A stretch of DNA of 64,000 bases from Paraburkholderia sp. D15 (GTDB lineage: Bacteria > Pseudomonadota > Gammaproteobacteria > Burkholderiales > Burkholderiaceae). A program made the translations under genes and the position numbers. How positions within the stretch are numbered: position 1 is the stretch's first letter; each line of letters opens with the position of its first letter. The notes under the pieces were generated by a model that saw only the letters and a program-made list of their open reading frames with translations, did not search any database and had not been told where the DNA came from. Below, one piece after another: positions 8,819 to 18,172 of the stretch. The DNA lies in NCBI RefSeq assembly GCF_029910215.1, contig NZ_CP110396.1, forward strand, positions 1,054,001-1,118,000. Direction: 5' to 3'.

Positions 8819-10678
8819 ATGATCACGATCTCGTATTCGCACGACGCGCAGCATCGCTTCGCCTGCGCGCTCGACGCCGCGCTCAGGCACCTGGTGGAGA
8901 TCCCGGCCGCGCTGCTGGTGCTGGCGGAAATCGCCGTGCTGCTGGCCGGCGTGACGAGCCGCTACCTGCTGCACGCGCCGCTCGTCTGGTCGGACGAACT
9001 CGCGTCGATGCTGTTCCTGTGGCTCGCCATGCTCGGCGCGGTGATCGCGCTGCGGCGCGGCGAGCACATGCGGATGACCGCGCTGGTCGGCATGGCATCG
9101 CCGGGCGTGCGGGCATTTCTCGACGTGGTGGCGATCGCCGCGCCGATCGCGTTTCTGGCGATGGTGATCGCCCCCGCCATCAGCTTCGCGCAGGACGAGT
9201 CGTTCATCACCACGCCCGCGCTCGAACTGTCGAACTCGTGGCGCGCCGCCGCGTTGCCGATCGGCTCGGCGCTGATGCTGCTGGTCGCCGTGGTGCGACT
9301 CGCGCGGCTCGGCAACTGGCGGCTGATTCTCGCCGCGCTCGCGACGGTCGGCGCGCTGATCGGCGTCTTCGTGCTGCTCGGACCGATGCTGCGCGATCTC
9401 GGCAACCTCAACCTGCTGATCTTCTTCGTCGGACTGGTCGCGCTCGGCGTGCTGAGCGGCGTGCCGATCGCGTTCTCGTTCGGGCTCGCCACCTTCGGTT
9501 ACCTCGCGCTGACCACCAATACACCGATGCCGGTGGTGGTCGGCCGGATGGACGAAGGCATGTCGCATCTGATCCTGCTCTCGGTGCCGCTGTTCGTGTT
9601 CCTCGGCCAGTTGATCGAGATGACCGGCATGGCCGCCGCGATGATCGCGTTTCTCGCCAGCCTGCTCGGCCACGTGCGCGGCGGCCTGTCGTACGTGCTG
9701 GTCGGCGCGATGTATCTGGTGTCCGGCATCTCGGGATCGAAGGCGGCCGACATGGCGGCCGTCGCGCCGGTCCTGTTTCCGGAGATGAAAGCGCGGGGCG
9801 CGAAACCGGGCGACCTGGTCGCGCTGCTCGCGGCGACCGGCGCGCAAACCGAAACCATTCCACCGAGCCTCGTGCTGATCACGCTCGGTTCGGTGACCGG
9901 CATCTCGATCTCGGCGCTTTTCACCGGCGGCATGCTGCCGGGCATCGTGCTCGCGTTCACGCTGTGCATCGTCGTGCAGTGGCGCTATCGCCGCGAGGAC
10001 ATGTCGAGCGTGAAACGCGCGACACGTGGCGAGATTCTGCGCAAGTTCGTGATCGCGTTCCCGGCGCTCGCGCTGCCGTTCGTGATTCGCGCGGCCGTGG
10101 TCGAAGGCATCGCGACGGCGACCGAAGTGTCCACCATCGGCATCGCGTATGCGGTGCTGGCCGGCCTGCTGATCTACCGCCGCTTCGAGTGGAAACGGCT
10201 CAAGCCGATGCTGATCGATACCGCGTCGCTGTCCGGCGCGATCCTGCTGATCATCGGCGCGGCCACCGCGATGGCGTGGGCGCTGACCCAGTCCGGCTTC
10301 TCGGGCCAGCTCGCGCAAACGCTCGGCGGACTGCCCGGCGGCGCGGCGATGTTCATGGCCGCCTCGATCTGCGTGTTCGTGATTCTCGGCAGCGTGCTCG
10401 AAGGGATTCCCGCGATCGTGCTGTTCGGCCCGCTGATGTTCCCGATCGCGCGCGCCATGCACATCCATGACGTGCACTACGCGATGGTCGTGATCCTGTC
10501 GATGGGCGTGGGCCTGTTCGCGCCGCCGTTCGGCGTGGGCTACTACTCGGCCTGCGCGGTGAGCCGCATTCATCCCGACGAAGGCATGCGGCCGATTCTC
10601 GGTTATATCGCCGCGCTGCTGGTCGGTCTGATCGTGGTGGCCGCGGTACCGTGGATTTCGACTGGGTTTCTGCATTGA
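8819..10678 (+). CDS. TRAP transporter fused permease, DctQ-DctM
   Basis: Integral membrane protein of 619 aa in which the small DctQ subunit (about residues 1-165, four helices, with the SDELASMLFLW segment) is fused to the large DctM subunit (about residues 195-619, with many helices, MYLVSGISGSKAADMAAVAP and VGLFAPPFGVGYY). DctQM fusions are a recognised subtype. Together with the binding protein just upstream it forms a sodium-driven uptake system for organic acids. The four-base gap to the binding-protein gene indicates co-transcription. Confidence 0.9.
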   Translation: MITISYSHDAQHRFACALDAALRHLVEIPAALLVLAEIAVLLAGVTSRYLLHAPLVWSDELASMLFLWLAMLGAVIALRRGEHMRMTALVGMASPGVRAFLDVVAIAAPIAFLAMVIAPAISFAQDESFITTPALELSNSWRAAALPIGSALMLLVAVVRLARLGNWRLILAALATVGALIGVFVLLGPMLRDLGNLNLLIFFVGLVALGVLSGVPIAFSFGLATFGYLALTTNTPMPVVVGRMDEGMSHLILLSVPLFVFLGQLIEMTGMAAAMIAFLASLLGHVRGGLSYVLVGAMYLVSGISGSKAADMAAVAPVLFPEMKARGAKPGDLVALLAATGAQTETIPPSLVLITLGSVTGISISALFTGGMLPGIVLAFTLCIVVQWRYRREDMSSVKRATRGEILRKFVIAFPALALPFVIRAAVVEGIATATEVSTIGIAYAVLAGLLIYRRFEWKRLKPMLIDTASLSGAILLIIGAATAMAWALTQSGFSGQLAQTLGGLPGGAAMFMAASICVFVILGSVLEGIPAIVLFGPLMFPIARAMHIHDVHYAMVVILSMGVGLFAPPFGVGYYSACAVSRIHPDEGMRPILGYIAALLVGLIVVAAVPWISTGFLH

Positions 10679-10687
10679 GTGGCTGAA

Positions 10688-10728
10688 GCCGAGTCGCTGC
10701 GGTTGAGTCGCTTCGGTTGAGTCGCCGC
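10688..10728 (+). repeat. Short tandem repeat, about 14 bp x 3
   Basis: Three imperfect direct copies of a unit like GGTTGAGTCGCTTC lie between the permease stop and the second transketolase. They are too short and degenerate for a mobile element. Slippage or remnants of regulatory half-sites are both possible. Confidence 0.4.
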
Positions 10729-10855
10729 GGCGGTCCACCCGCGTGGACCGTCCCGCGTGTCCCGCACCGCGTCGACCGGTTTCGCTGTCCACCCCTTCCG
10801 CTTTGTTCGATTGCCGCCGCCCGCGTCGCGGGCCGGCGTAGAGGAGCCTTTTGCC

Positions 10856-12832
10856 ATGTCCATCCCCGAAGCCCGGCTTGCCGACGCGATCCGTTTTCTC
10901 TCCATCGACGCGATCCTGCGCGCCGGCGAAGGTCATCAAGGCGTGCCGCTCGGCATGGCCGAAATCGCCACCGCGCTATTCACGCGGCACCTCAAATTCA
11001 ATCCCGCCGATCCAACCTGGCCCGACCGCGACCGCTTCGTGCTGTCCAACGGACACGGCTCGCTTCTGCTGTACGCGCTGCTGTATTTGACGGGCTACGA
11101 AGCGATCGGCCTCGATCAGATCCAGTCGTTCCGCGAGCTCGACTCGCACTGCGCGGGCCACCCCGAATACGAACCCGCGCATGGGATCGAAGCGACCACC
11201 GGCCCGCTCGGCCAGGGGATCGCGAACGCGTTCGGCATGGCCATCGCCGAAGCTTATCTCGCGGCGAAATTCGGCAGCGATCTGGTCGATCACTACACGT
11301 ACGCGTTCGTCGGCGACGGCTGTCTGCAGGAAGGCATCGGCCAGGAAATGATTTCGCTCGCCGGGCATCTGCAACTGGGCAAACTGATTCTCTGCTGGGA
11401 CGACAACCAGATCACCGACGACGGCAGCACCGCGCTGTCGATCAGCGAGGACGTCCGCGCGCGATTCCGCGTGGCCGGCTGGCACGTGGTCGAGGTGGAC
11501 GGGCACGATCTCGACGCGGTATCGGCGGCGCTGACGATCGCGCGCGCCGACCCGCGCCCCTCGATGATCGCGTGCAGGACCGTGATCGGCCGCGGCATCG
11601 CGCGTCTGCAAGGACAGCGCGGCGGTCACAGCGGCAAGCTGTTCCCGGCCGACGCCGAGGCCGCGCGCGAGCAACTCGGCTGGCCGCACGCGCCGTTCGA
11701 GGTGCCCGCGGACCTTCTGGGCGCGTGGCGCGCGGCCGGTCATCGCAACGACGCGCGCTACCACGCGTGGCAGGCGCGCGTGGCCGCGCTGCCGGACACG
11801 CAGCGCGCCGAGTTCGAGCGGGTGCAGTCCGGCCAATTGCCGGCCGGCTGGCGCGACGTGCTCGACGCGTACCGCCAGCGCGCGGTGGAACGCGCCGAAC
11901 CGCAAGCCGGCATCGCGCTGTCGGGCGAAATCAGCGATCTGCTCGCGCCCTTGCTGCCGGAACGCATGGTCGGCTGCGCGGATCTCGAAGCGCCCACCGG
12001 CCACAAGCGCCGCCTGCACGCATTCACCGCCGGTGACCGTAGCGGCGCCTACGTCCACTGCGGCGTGCGCGAGCATCTGATGGGCGCGATGGCGAACGGC
12101 ATGGCCGCGCATGGCGGCGTGATCGCGACCAGCGTCACCTATCTCGCGTTCTCCGACTACGAGCGCCCCGCGATGCGCATGGCCGCATTGATGGGCTTGC
12201 CCGTGAATTTCGTGTTCAGCCACGACTCGATCGGCGTCGGCAAGAACGGGCCGACGCATCAGCCCGTCGAGATCCTCGCGTCGCTGCGCGCGATGCCGAA
12301 CATGCGCGTACTGCGCCCCGCCGATGCCGTGGAAGCCGCCGAGTGCTGGGCGCTCGCGCTCGAACATCGCAGCGGCCCGAGCACGCTGGTGTTCGCGCGC
12401 CAGACGTTGCCGCCGGTGCGCGGCACTCATAGCGCTCAGCCGCTGTCGCAACGCGGCGCCTATGTACTCGCCGAAGCCGAGGACGGAGCGCGCGCCGTCA
12501 CCTTGCTCGCCACCGGCTCCGAAGTCGCGCTGGCCGTGCAGGCGCGCGGTCTGTTGCAGGACGAGGGCATTCCCACCGCCGTGGTGTCCATGCCCTGCTG
12601 GGAAATTTTCGACGAACAGGACGCGGCCTATCGCGTCGCGGTGCTCGGCGCGGGCACCGTGCGCGTGGGCGTGGAGGCCGCGTTGCGATTCGGCTGGGAC
12701 CGCTATCTCGGCGAACGCGGCGGCTTCGTGGGCATGACGGGCTTCGGCGCATCCGCGTCGGCAGACACGCTGTACGAGCACTTCGGCATCACTGCCGGGC
12801 ACATCGTCGCCGAAGCGAAACGGCATCTGTAA
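10856..12832 (+). CDS. Transketolase, full length
   Basis: Single-chain transketolase of 658 aa, the normal size. The TPP motif GDGCLQEG is at 153-160 with the DDNQITDDG segment after it, and the second domain has the ICGVREH-like HCGVREHLMGAM segment with the catalytic Glu. The ATG at 10856 is preceded by GAGGAG, which supports this start over one 33 codons upstream. It is the second transketolase in one cluster, the first being the split pair at 4891-6731. The sequences differ clearly, so they are not a recent duplication and may act on different ketose substrates. Confidence 0.88.
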   Translation: MSIPEARLADAIRFLSIDAILRAGEGHQGVPLGMAEIATALFTRHLKFNPADPTWPDRDRFVLSNGHGSLLLYALLYLTGYEAIGLDQIQSFRELDSHCAGHPEYEPAHGIEATTGPLGQGIANAFGMAIAEAYLAAKFGSDLVDHYTYAFVGDGCLQEGIGQEMISLAGHLQLGKLILCWDDNQITDDGSTALSISEDVRARFRVAGWHVVEVDGHDLDAVSAALTIARADPRPSMIACRTVIGRGIARLQGQRGGHSGKLFPADAEAAREQLGWPHAPFEVPADLLGAWRAAGHRNDARYHAWQARVAALPDTQRAEFERVQSGQLPAGWRDVLDAYRQRAVERAEPQAGIALSGEISDLLAPLLPERMVGCADLEAPTGHKRRLHAFTAGDRSGAYVHCGVREHLMGAMANGMAAHGGVIATSVTYLAFSDYERPAMRMAALMGLPVNFVFSHDSIGVGKNGPTHQPVEILASLRAMPNMRVLRPADAVEAAECWALALEHRSGPSTLVFARQTLPPVRGTHSAQPLSQRGAYVLAEAEDGARAVTLLATGSEVALAVQARGLLQDEGIPTAVVSMPCWEIFDEQDAAYRVAVLGAGTVRVGVEAALRFGWDRYLGERGGFVGMTGFGASASADTLYEHFGITAGHIVAEAKRHL

Positions 12833-12850
12833 ATCGACGGGAACCTGACC

Positions 12851-13816
12851 ATGCACAAGATCGTTTTTCTCGACCGCGCCACGTTGGCGCCGCAAATCAT
12901 GTTGCGCGAGCCGCGCTTCGACCATCAGTCGATCGAATACGAACGCACCGCGCCGGATCAGGTGCTCACGCGTCTCGCGGGCGCATCGATCGCGATCGTC
13001 AACAAGGTCGCGTTGAGCGGCGACCTGCTCGCGCAATTGCCGGATCTGAAACTCGTCGCGGTGGCCGCGACCGGCACGGATTGCGTCGACAAAGCCGCCT
13101 GCGAACGGCTCGGTATCGCGGTCAGCAACATTCGCGGCTACGCGATCAACACGGTGCCCGAGCACACCTTCGCATTGATTCTCGCGTTGCGGCGCAATCT
13201 GATCGCGTATCGCGACGACGTGCTCGCCGGCGAGTGGCAAAAATCCGGGCAGTTCTGTTTCTTCACCCACGCCATTCACGACCTGGCGGGCGCGCGGCTC
13301 GGCATTATCGGCGAAGGCGTATTGGGGCAGCGCGTCGCGGAAATCGGCAAGGCCTTCGGCATGCAGCCGATGTTCGCCGCGCACAAGGGCCGCGAAGGGC
13401 TCGGTCCGCTTTACACGCCGTGGGACGAGGTGCTCGCGACCAGCGACATCATCACCGTGCATAGTCCGCTCACGCCGCACACGCGAAACATGCTGGCCAT
13501 GCCCGAATTTCGCGCGATGAAACGCCGGCCGTTGCTCGTCAATACCGCGCGCGGCGGCCTGGTCGACGAACACGCGCTGGTGCGTGCGCTCGACGAAGGC
13601 TTGATCAGCGGCGCGGGTTTCGACGTGACGGCAGGCGAGCCGCCGGAAGACGACAATCCGCTGCTGCGCGCGGCGGGGCGGCCGAACGTGATCCTGACGC
13701 CGCATGTCGCGTGGGCATCGGACGAAGCGCAGCAACGGCTGGCGGATCAGTTGATGGACAACATCGAGAATTTTGTCGGCGGCACGCCAACGAATCTCGT
13801 AAGCGGGACGTATTAG
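12851..13816 (+). CDS. D-2-hydroxyacid dehydrogenase, HprA/glycerate dehydrogenase-like
   Basis: NAD(P)-dependent D-2-hydroxyacid dehydrogenase of 321 aa. The nucleotide-binding motif is GIIGEGVLGQRVAEIG near residue 152, and the catalytic Arg (NTARGGLVD), Glu (AGEPPEDDNPLL) and His (ILTPHVAWAS) are all visible. It most resembles hydroxypyruvate/glyoxylate reductases, which connect two- and three-carbon oxidised products with glycerate. Only 18 bases separate it from the transketolase, so it is the probable last gene of the catabolic transcript and may handle a glycolaldehyde- or hydroxypyruvate-derived product. Confidence 0.85.
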   Translation: MHKIVFLDRATLAPQIMLREPRFDHQSIEYERTAPDQVLTRLAGASIAIVNKVALSGDLLAQLPDLKLVAVAATGTDCVDKAACERLGIAVSNIRGYAINTVPEHTFALILALRRNLIAYRDDVLAGEWQKSGQFCFFTHAIHDLAGARLGIIGEGVLGQRVAEIGKAFGMQPMFAAHKGREGLGPLYTPWDEVLATSDIITVHSPLTPHTRNMLAMPEFRAMKRRPLLVNTARGGLVDEHALVRALDEGLISGAGFDVTAGEPPEDDNPLLRAAGRPNVILTPHVAWASDEAQQRLADQLMDNIENFVGGTPTNLVSGTY

Positions 13817-13896
13817 GCGGCGCGCAAAGGCCTGCAACTCGCGGCGTGTTCAGCCCTCCGGCTACCAGTGCGTCGGCGCGCCTGCCCCGCTTCGCG

Positions 13897-14676
13897 TCAG
13901 GCGCTCTGGCGGAACACCGCCGACCCCCACGGTGCGCCCGTCGTACCGCCATCCACGACGATCTCGGCCCCGGTCATGCCGGATCCGTCGCCGGATGCGA
14001 GGAACAGCACCGCCGCCGCCACTTCCTCGGGCGCCGCCAGACGGCCGAATGGAATACGCGGCGCGAGCGCCGTTTCGGTGGCGTCGAGTGTCGCGCCTTC
14101 ACGTGCGCCGCGCGTCCAGATCGGCGTACGCGTGCCGCCTGGAATCACCGTATTCACGCGGATGCCGCGCTGCACCAGCTCGGTCGCGAACACCCTGGCC
14201 ATGCCCGTGATACCGGCTTTGGTCGCCGAGTAAGCGGCCGAGCCCGGCGAACCCAGCTCGCGCATGACCGAGCCGTTCAACACGATCGCGCCGCCCGCGC
14301 TCATCAACGGCAGCGCGGCCTGCACCGTCAGGAAGACCGCCGTCAGGTTGGTGCGCAGAATCGCCTCGAATGCGGCCGCCGACGTGCCGCCGAGCGGCGT
14401 CGGCCCGGAAATGCCGGCGTTGGCGAACACGATGTCCAGCGAGCCGAACGCGGCGCCGATCTGCTCGAACAACGGGCCGAACGCGGCTTCGTCGTCGAGA
14501 TCGGCTCGCACGCCCAATGCGTTTTCGCCGAGTTCGGCGACCGCCTGGTCCAGCTTCGCCTGATCGCGGCCGGTAATCGCCACGCGCGCGCCTTCGGCAA
14601 TCATCAGCCTGGCGGTCACGAAACCGATGCCGCTATTGCCGCCCGTAATCAACGCAGTCTTTCCCTTGAAACGCAT
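13897..14676 (-). CDS. SDR-family oxidoreductase
   Basis: Short-chain dehydrogenase of 259 aa with TGGNSGIG at 11-18, a NAG motif (FANAGISG) and the catalytic pair in YSATKAG. A purine-rich ribosome binding site (AGGAGAGAGAAG) precedes the ATG. It is divergent from the TetR regulator at 14895, the common arrangement in which the repressor controls a neighbouring oxidoreductase. The substrate is unknown. Confidence 0.82.
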   Translation of the reverse strand: MRFKGKTALITGGNSGIGFVTARLMIAEGARVAITGRDQAKLDQAVAELGENALGVRADLDDEAAFGPLFEQIGAAFGSLDIVFANAGISGPTPLGGTSAAAFEAILRTNLTAVFLTVQAALPLMSAGGAIVLNGSVMRELGSPGSAAYSATKAGITGMARVFATELVQRGIRVNTVIPGGTRTPIWTRGAREGATLDATETALAPRIPFGRLAAPEEVAAAVLFLASGDGSGMTGAEIVVDGGTTGAPWGSAVFRQSA

Positions 14677-14824
14677 CTTCTCTCTCCTTCGCGACGCCGG
14701 CGGTCTGGCTCATGAACCATGAGCCATGAGCCGTGCCCTGGCTGGGCGACGCCGCTCGACGGTTAAGCGGCGAATCGTCGCCGCATCAATGGACACTTCG
14801 AATCTGTACCAATCAGATCATTCT

Positions 14825-14842
14825 GCATGTTGATCGTCATGC
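14825..14842. promoter_or_regulatory. Candidate TetR operator in the divergent spacer
   Basis: The 18-bp sequence is an imperfect palindrome: GCATG and CATGC arms around a central GATC, with 14 of 18 positions symmetric. It lies between the SDR gene (start 14676) and the TetR gene (start 14895). Further ATGC-containing half-sites follow at 14858-14870. Binding is inferred. Confidence 0.4.
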
Positions 14843-14894
14843 ACATTTTCAGTATTATGCTCATCATGCAGATTGTCAAGACAGGGGGAACGGG

Positions 14895-15485
14895 ATGGGC
14901 TACTCGCAGGCACAGAAAGCGGAAAGCCGGCAGCGCGTTCTTGAAACGGCAGCGCGGCAAATTCGCGAAGACGGGATCGGCGCGTTGGGCGTCGCGGATT
15001 GCATGCGGCGCGCGGGGCTCACGCACGGCGCGTTTTACGGACATTTTTCGTCACGCGACGAACTGATCGTCGAGGCACTCGAATACGCGGTTGGGCAGAG
15101 CCGCGAGCGCATCGGCACGGTTCGCGCGGCAGCGGGAAAAAGCGGCGGAAAGCAGAAGGAACCGTTGCAGGCAATCGCCGAGATGTTTCTCAGCGAGCGT
15201 CACGTGAAAGATCCCGGCAATGGTTGCGCGTTGTGTGCGCTAGCGGGAGAAGCGCGGCATGCGAGCCCCGAGGTCAGGGAGCATTTGACGCGCTACGTGC
15301 ATTCGCTGACGTCGCAGATCGCCGGCACGTTGGCGGGTCACAGCGAGAGCAAGGCGCTCGGTATCGTCGCGACGATCGTCGGCGCGGTGACGCTGGCCCG
15401 CGCGGTCGACGAGGACAAACTCGCGAAAGCGATTCTTGCTTCGTCCCTGACGATGATCGTCACGCAAAACAGCGAGCAAAAGTAG
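14895..15485 (+). CDS. TetR/AcrR-family regulator
   Basis: TetR-family repressor of 196 aa. The N-terminal helix-turn-helix has LGVADCMRRAGLTHGAFYGHFSSRDEL near residues 30-56. The ligand-binding domain contains CALCALAGEA, a Cys-rich segment seen in a TetR branch that includes quinone- or electrophile-responsive members (known for the family, not proven here). GGGGGAACGGG precedes the start. It faces the SDR at 13897, its likely target. Confidence 0.85.
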   Translation: MGYSQAQKAESRQRVLETAARQIREDGIGALGVADCMRRAGLTHGAFYGHFSSRDELIVEALEYAVGQSRERIGTVRAAAGKSGGKQKEPLQAIAEMFLSERHVKDPGNGCALCALAGEARHASPEVREHLTRYVHSLTSQIAGTLAGHSESKALGIVATIVGAVTLARAVDEDKLAKAILASSLTMIVTQNSEQK

Positions 15486-15521
15486 AAGCGGACGCGGGCT
15501 CCGGCGAGCCCGCGCAGCCCG

Positions 15522-16685
15522 TCACTCGCCGCCGGCGCGTGCGACCGGCGCGGTCGACGCGTTCGGCGCATATTTGCGCAAGCGCTGCGAAATCAGGTGC
15601 GAAGGCCGTTCGACCAGGCGGTAGAACACGTAGCTGATCGCGAACGCCAGCACCATCTGCACAAGCCACACTCGCGGCGACGCGGCATTCCAACCCATCG
15701 CTTCCAGGATGCCGAGCGCTGTCTTGTGGCACAGATACAGGCTGTACGACCATGCGCCGCACGCTGCCAGTCTCGACCAGATCGCGCTACGGGTCGGTGT
15801 CGCGGTTTCCGTGGCCAGCCAGATCGCGGCGAGGAACTGAAACAGCGGCAACGTGATATCCGCCGTGATCTGCGGCATGAAGGCAGGCTTGAGGCTGGAA
15901 CCTGACAGCAGAATCATGACGGCCGCGCCGGCCGCGACGACTGCGATACGCAGCGCAATCAGGTGATCGGCAAAATAATGCGTGCAGCGGTCCAGCGCGT
16001 TTTTCAATACCAACGTAAGCGGCGAGTACGCGCCGCGTACTTCGAAACGCAACGCATTGCGCTGTGTTTCCGCGATCAGACAGCCGGCAATCCAGCCGGC
16101 CGCGTACAACAACGCCGTGCCCGGCACGCGATAGGTTTCGTACACGCAGCTATGGCAGACGGGATGTCCGAACAGACGCACCACCGCCACCATCACGCCG
16201 GCCGCGAGCAGACTGCCCACGATCATCTCGCCGAGATAGCGGAACCGCGGACGCAGCAGCGGATAAACGGCGTAGTAGACCATTTCGCAATAGAGCGACC
16301 ACAGCACGGACTCCAGATAATTCTGCCCGGTCGGCAACGGCTGAACGATGCACAGCAGAATGCCGAGCGGCAAGCCGATCCGGATGAAGCGTGACGCGTA
16401 ATAGTTGATCGGCTTGAGCGCGACGTCGCGTTGATACGCGTTGTGAATGCAGTAGCCGGAAATGACGAAGAACACGATCACCGCGGCGGGACCGGCGAAC
16501 AGCACCGTGGCGCCCGACCACAACGCGCCGCCCAGAAAGGCGAGCTGATGCGGGAAGAACTCCTTGAAGGCAGGCGGACGGAAGTGATACATCAGCACCC
16601 AGAACGCCGCGAGGAATCGAATGGCATCGATCTTGAGCGACTTGTTCGGCGCGACGGACGCTGACGGGTTCAGGTGGTTCACCAT
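15522..16685 (-). CDS. Acyltransferase family 3 (OafA/NodX-like) membrane protein
   Basis: Integral membrane O-acyltransferase of 387 aa with about ten predicted helices. The signature begins LKIDAIRFLAAFWVLMYHF near residue 17, where the His is the conserved catalytic residue of this family, and continues with FFVISGYCIH. The C-terminal FYRLVERPSH element is also typical. Such enzymes acetylate or succinylate cell-surface glycans. The start at 16685 has GGGGCAAAGA in front of it. No glycan genes are adjacent. Confidence 0.82.
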   Translation of the reverse strand: MVNHLNPSASVAPNKSLKIDAIRFLAAFWVLMYHFRPPAFKEFFPHQLAFLGGALWSGATVLFAGPAAVIVFFVISGYCIHNAYQRDVALKPINYYASRFIRIGLPLGILLCIVQPLPTGQNYLESVLWSLYCEMVYYAVYPLLRPRFRYLGEMIVGSLLAAGVMVAVVRLFGHPVCHSCVYETYRVPGTALLYAAGWIAGCLIAETQRNALRFEVRGAYSPLTLVLKNALDRCTHYFADHLIALRIAVVAAGAAVMILLSGSSLKPAFMPQITADITLPLFQFLAAIWLATETATPTRSAIWSRLAACGAWSYSLYLCHKTALGILEAMGWNAASPRVWLVQMVLAFAISYVFYRLVERPSHLISQRLRKYAPNASTAPVARAGGE

Positions 16686-16945
16686 TCTTTGCCCCTTTTT
16701 TACCGGCTGCGGCGATCTTAGCGCCGTGGGGAACGACAAAAATCGAAAGAAATAGCGAAATTAATCGCCTTGATCACCATCCTGTTGGCCGCCTCTTTCT
16801 TCTTCGAAGCCAACGTAGCTCAACGATGGCTTAGCCATTAAGCGCTTTGTGAACTAGCATTCCCTTGGCGCGCTGCGACGTGTGAACAGGCAGATGACGT
16901 ACGCGGCGTAGACCGGACAGCGGATAACCTGCAAGGAGACACCGG

Positions 16946-18094
16946 ATGAGCGAGCAATATGGGTGGTTGTGCCCGTGCTGTGGCAGCGCCGAACATCGGG
17001 CGATGAGCCGCCGTACTTTCCTGAACCTGGTCGCCGGCAGCGCCGCTGGACTCGCGCTGCCGTCCGCGTTCGCCGACACGCAAGCCGTGCCCGCGATCGC
17101 TTACGATTCGATTGCCAACCCCGTTCATTTGCCGAAGGACATGTACTTCGGCGAATGCTCGGGCGTGGCGCTCAATTCGCATGGCCATATTTTCGTGTTG
17201 TCGCGCGGCAATTCGAATGGGCCTGCTTATGGCGCGGCCGCGGCACAGTTGCTCGAATTCGCGCCCGATGGCCGTTTCATCCGCGAGATAGGACGCAATC
17301 TGTACGCGTGGTCGTTCGCGCACACGGTCAAGATCGACCGGCAGGACAACATCTGGGTCACGGACAAAGGCTCGGACATGGTGATCAAGTTCACCCCGGA
17401 CGGCCGCGTCGCGATGGTGTTCGGTCGCAAGCAGGAAGCCGCCGACGAAGACACCGGACCGCTCAAGCATCCCAATCCGCCGCTCCCCGCCGAAGACGGA
17501 CGCTTTCGCCAGGTCACGGACGTCGCGTGGGACGTCGCGGGCAATACCTACATCAGCGACGGCTATATCAACTCGCGCGTCGCCAAGGTGGATCGCGACG
17601 GCAACTGGCTCAAGTCGTGGGGCGAGCGCGGCACCGGGCCGGGGCAGTTTCATACGCCGCACAGCATCGCGCTCGACGCGCACGACAACATCTACGTGGC
17701 GGACCGCAGCAACCGCCGCATTCAGGTGTTCGATACCGACGGCAATTTCCAGCGGCAAATCACGATCGACGTGCCGGTGCCGCCGGGCGCGCGGCCCGCG
17801 ATCGGCAACATGCCCGACGAAGCGACCTTCGCCGCCGGCACCTTCGCGCCGGGCGCGCCGTGGGCCATCTGCATCTCGCCGGGACCGAATCAGGTGCTGT
17901 ATAGCGCCGACGGTTACCCCGGCCGCATCTACAAGATGACGCTCGATGGAAAAGTACTCGGCGTGCTGGGGCAGTCGGGCAAGCAACTCAAGCAGTTCGG
18001 CTGGATTCACCAGATGGCGTGTCCGTCCGAGAACGTGCTGTATGTGGCGGAGTTGCTGAACTGGCGCGTGCAGAAACTGGTGTTGCACGCGTGA
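16946..18094 (+). CDS. Tat-exported NHL-repeat beta-propeller protein
   Basis: Protein of 382 aa. Residues 1-20 contain CPCC (Cys9, Cys11, Cys12) before a twin-arginine motif SRRTFLNLVAGSA at 21-33 and a hydrophobic stretch ending at AFA near 43. The rest consists of NHL-type repeats such as FHTPHSIALDAHDNIYVADRSNRRIQVFDTDG, predicting a six-bladed propeller in the periplasm. Relatives include the lyase half of peptidylglycine amidating enzymes and SMP-30-like proteins, but no catalytic set could be recognised. The gene is alone and followed by a strong terminator. The Cys-rich pre-signal region is unusual and may bind a metal or cofactor before export. Confidence 0.72.
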   Translation: MSEQYGWLCPCCGSAEHRAMSRRTFLNLVAGSAAGLALPSAFADTQAVPAIAYDSIANPVHLPKDMYFGECSGVALNSHGHIFVLSRGNSNGPAYGAAAAQLLEFAPDGRFIREIGRNLYAWSFAHTVKIDRQDNIWVTDKGSDMVIKFTPDGRVAMVFGRKQEAADEDTGPLKHPNPPLPAEDGRFRQVTDVAWDVAGNTYISDGYINSRVAKVDRDGNWLKSWGERGTGPGQFHTPHSIALDAHDNIYVADRSNRRIQVFDTDGNFQRQITIDVPVPPGARPAIGNMPDEATFAAGTFAPGAPWAICISPGPNQVLYSADGYPGRIYKMTLDGKVLGVLGQSGKQLKQFGWIHQMACPSENVLYVAELLNWRVQKLVLHA

Positions 18095-18103
18095 GTGGAT
18101 TTA

Positions 18104-18154
18104 AGCGATGCGTTCGTCGATTGCTGCTTCAGGAACGCATCGCTGGTTTTTTTT
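18104..18154 (+). terminator. Intrinsic terminator after the NHL protein gene
   Basis: A 12-bp perfect stem (AGCGATGCGTTC pairing with GAACGCATCGCT) with a 17-nt loop is followed by a run of eight T. It lies ten bases after the stop codon. Confidence 0.85.
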
Positions 18155-18172
18155 AGCTGTTTTTAGCCGCTT

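Noticed and set aside
8681..10939. A 752-codon open frame on the minus strand opposite the TRAP permease
   Set aside because: It is rich in His, Arg, Asp and Gln with no known domain, as expected from the antisense of a high-GC membrane protein gene, and the plus strand encodes an unmistakable DctQM protein.
10976..13837. A 953-codon minus-strand open frame opposite the transketolase and hydroxyacid dehydrogenase
   Set aside because: It spans two recognised plus-strand genes and has the Arg/His-biased composition of an antisense frame.
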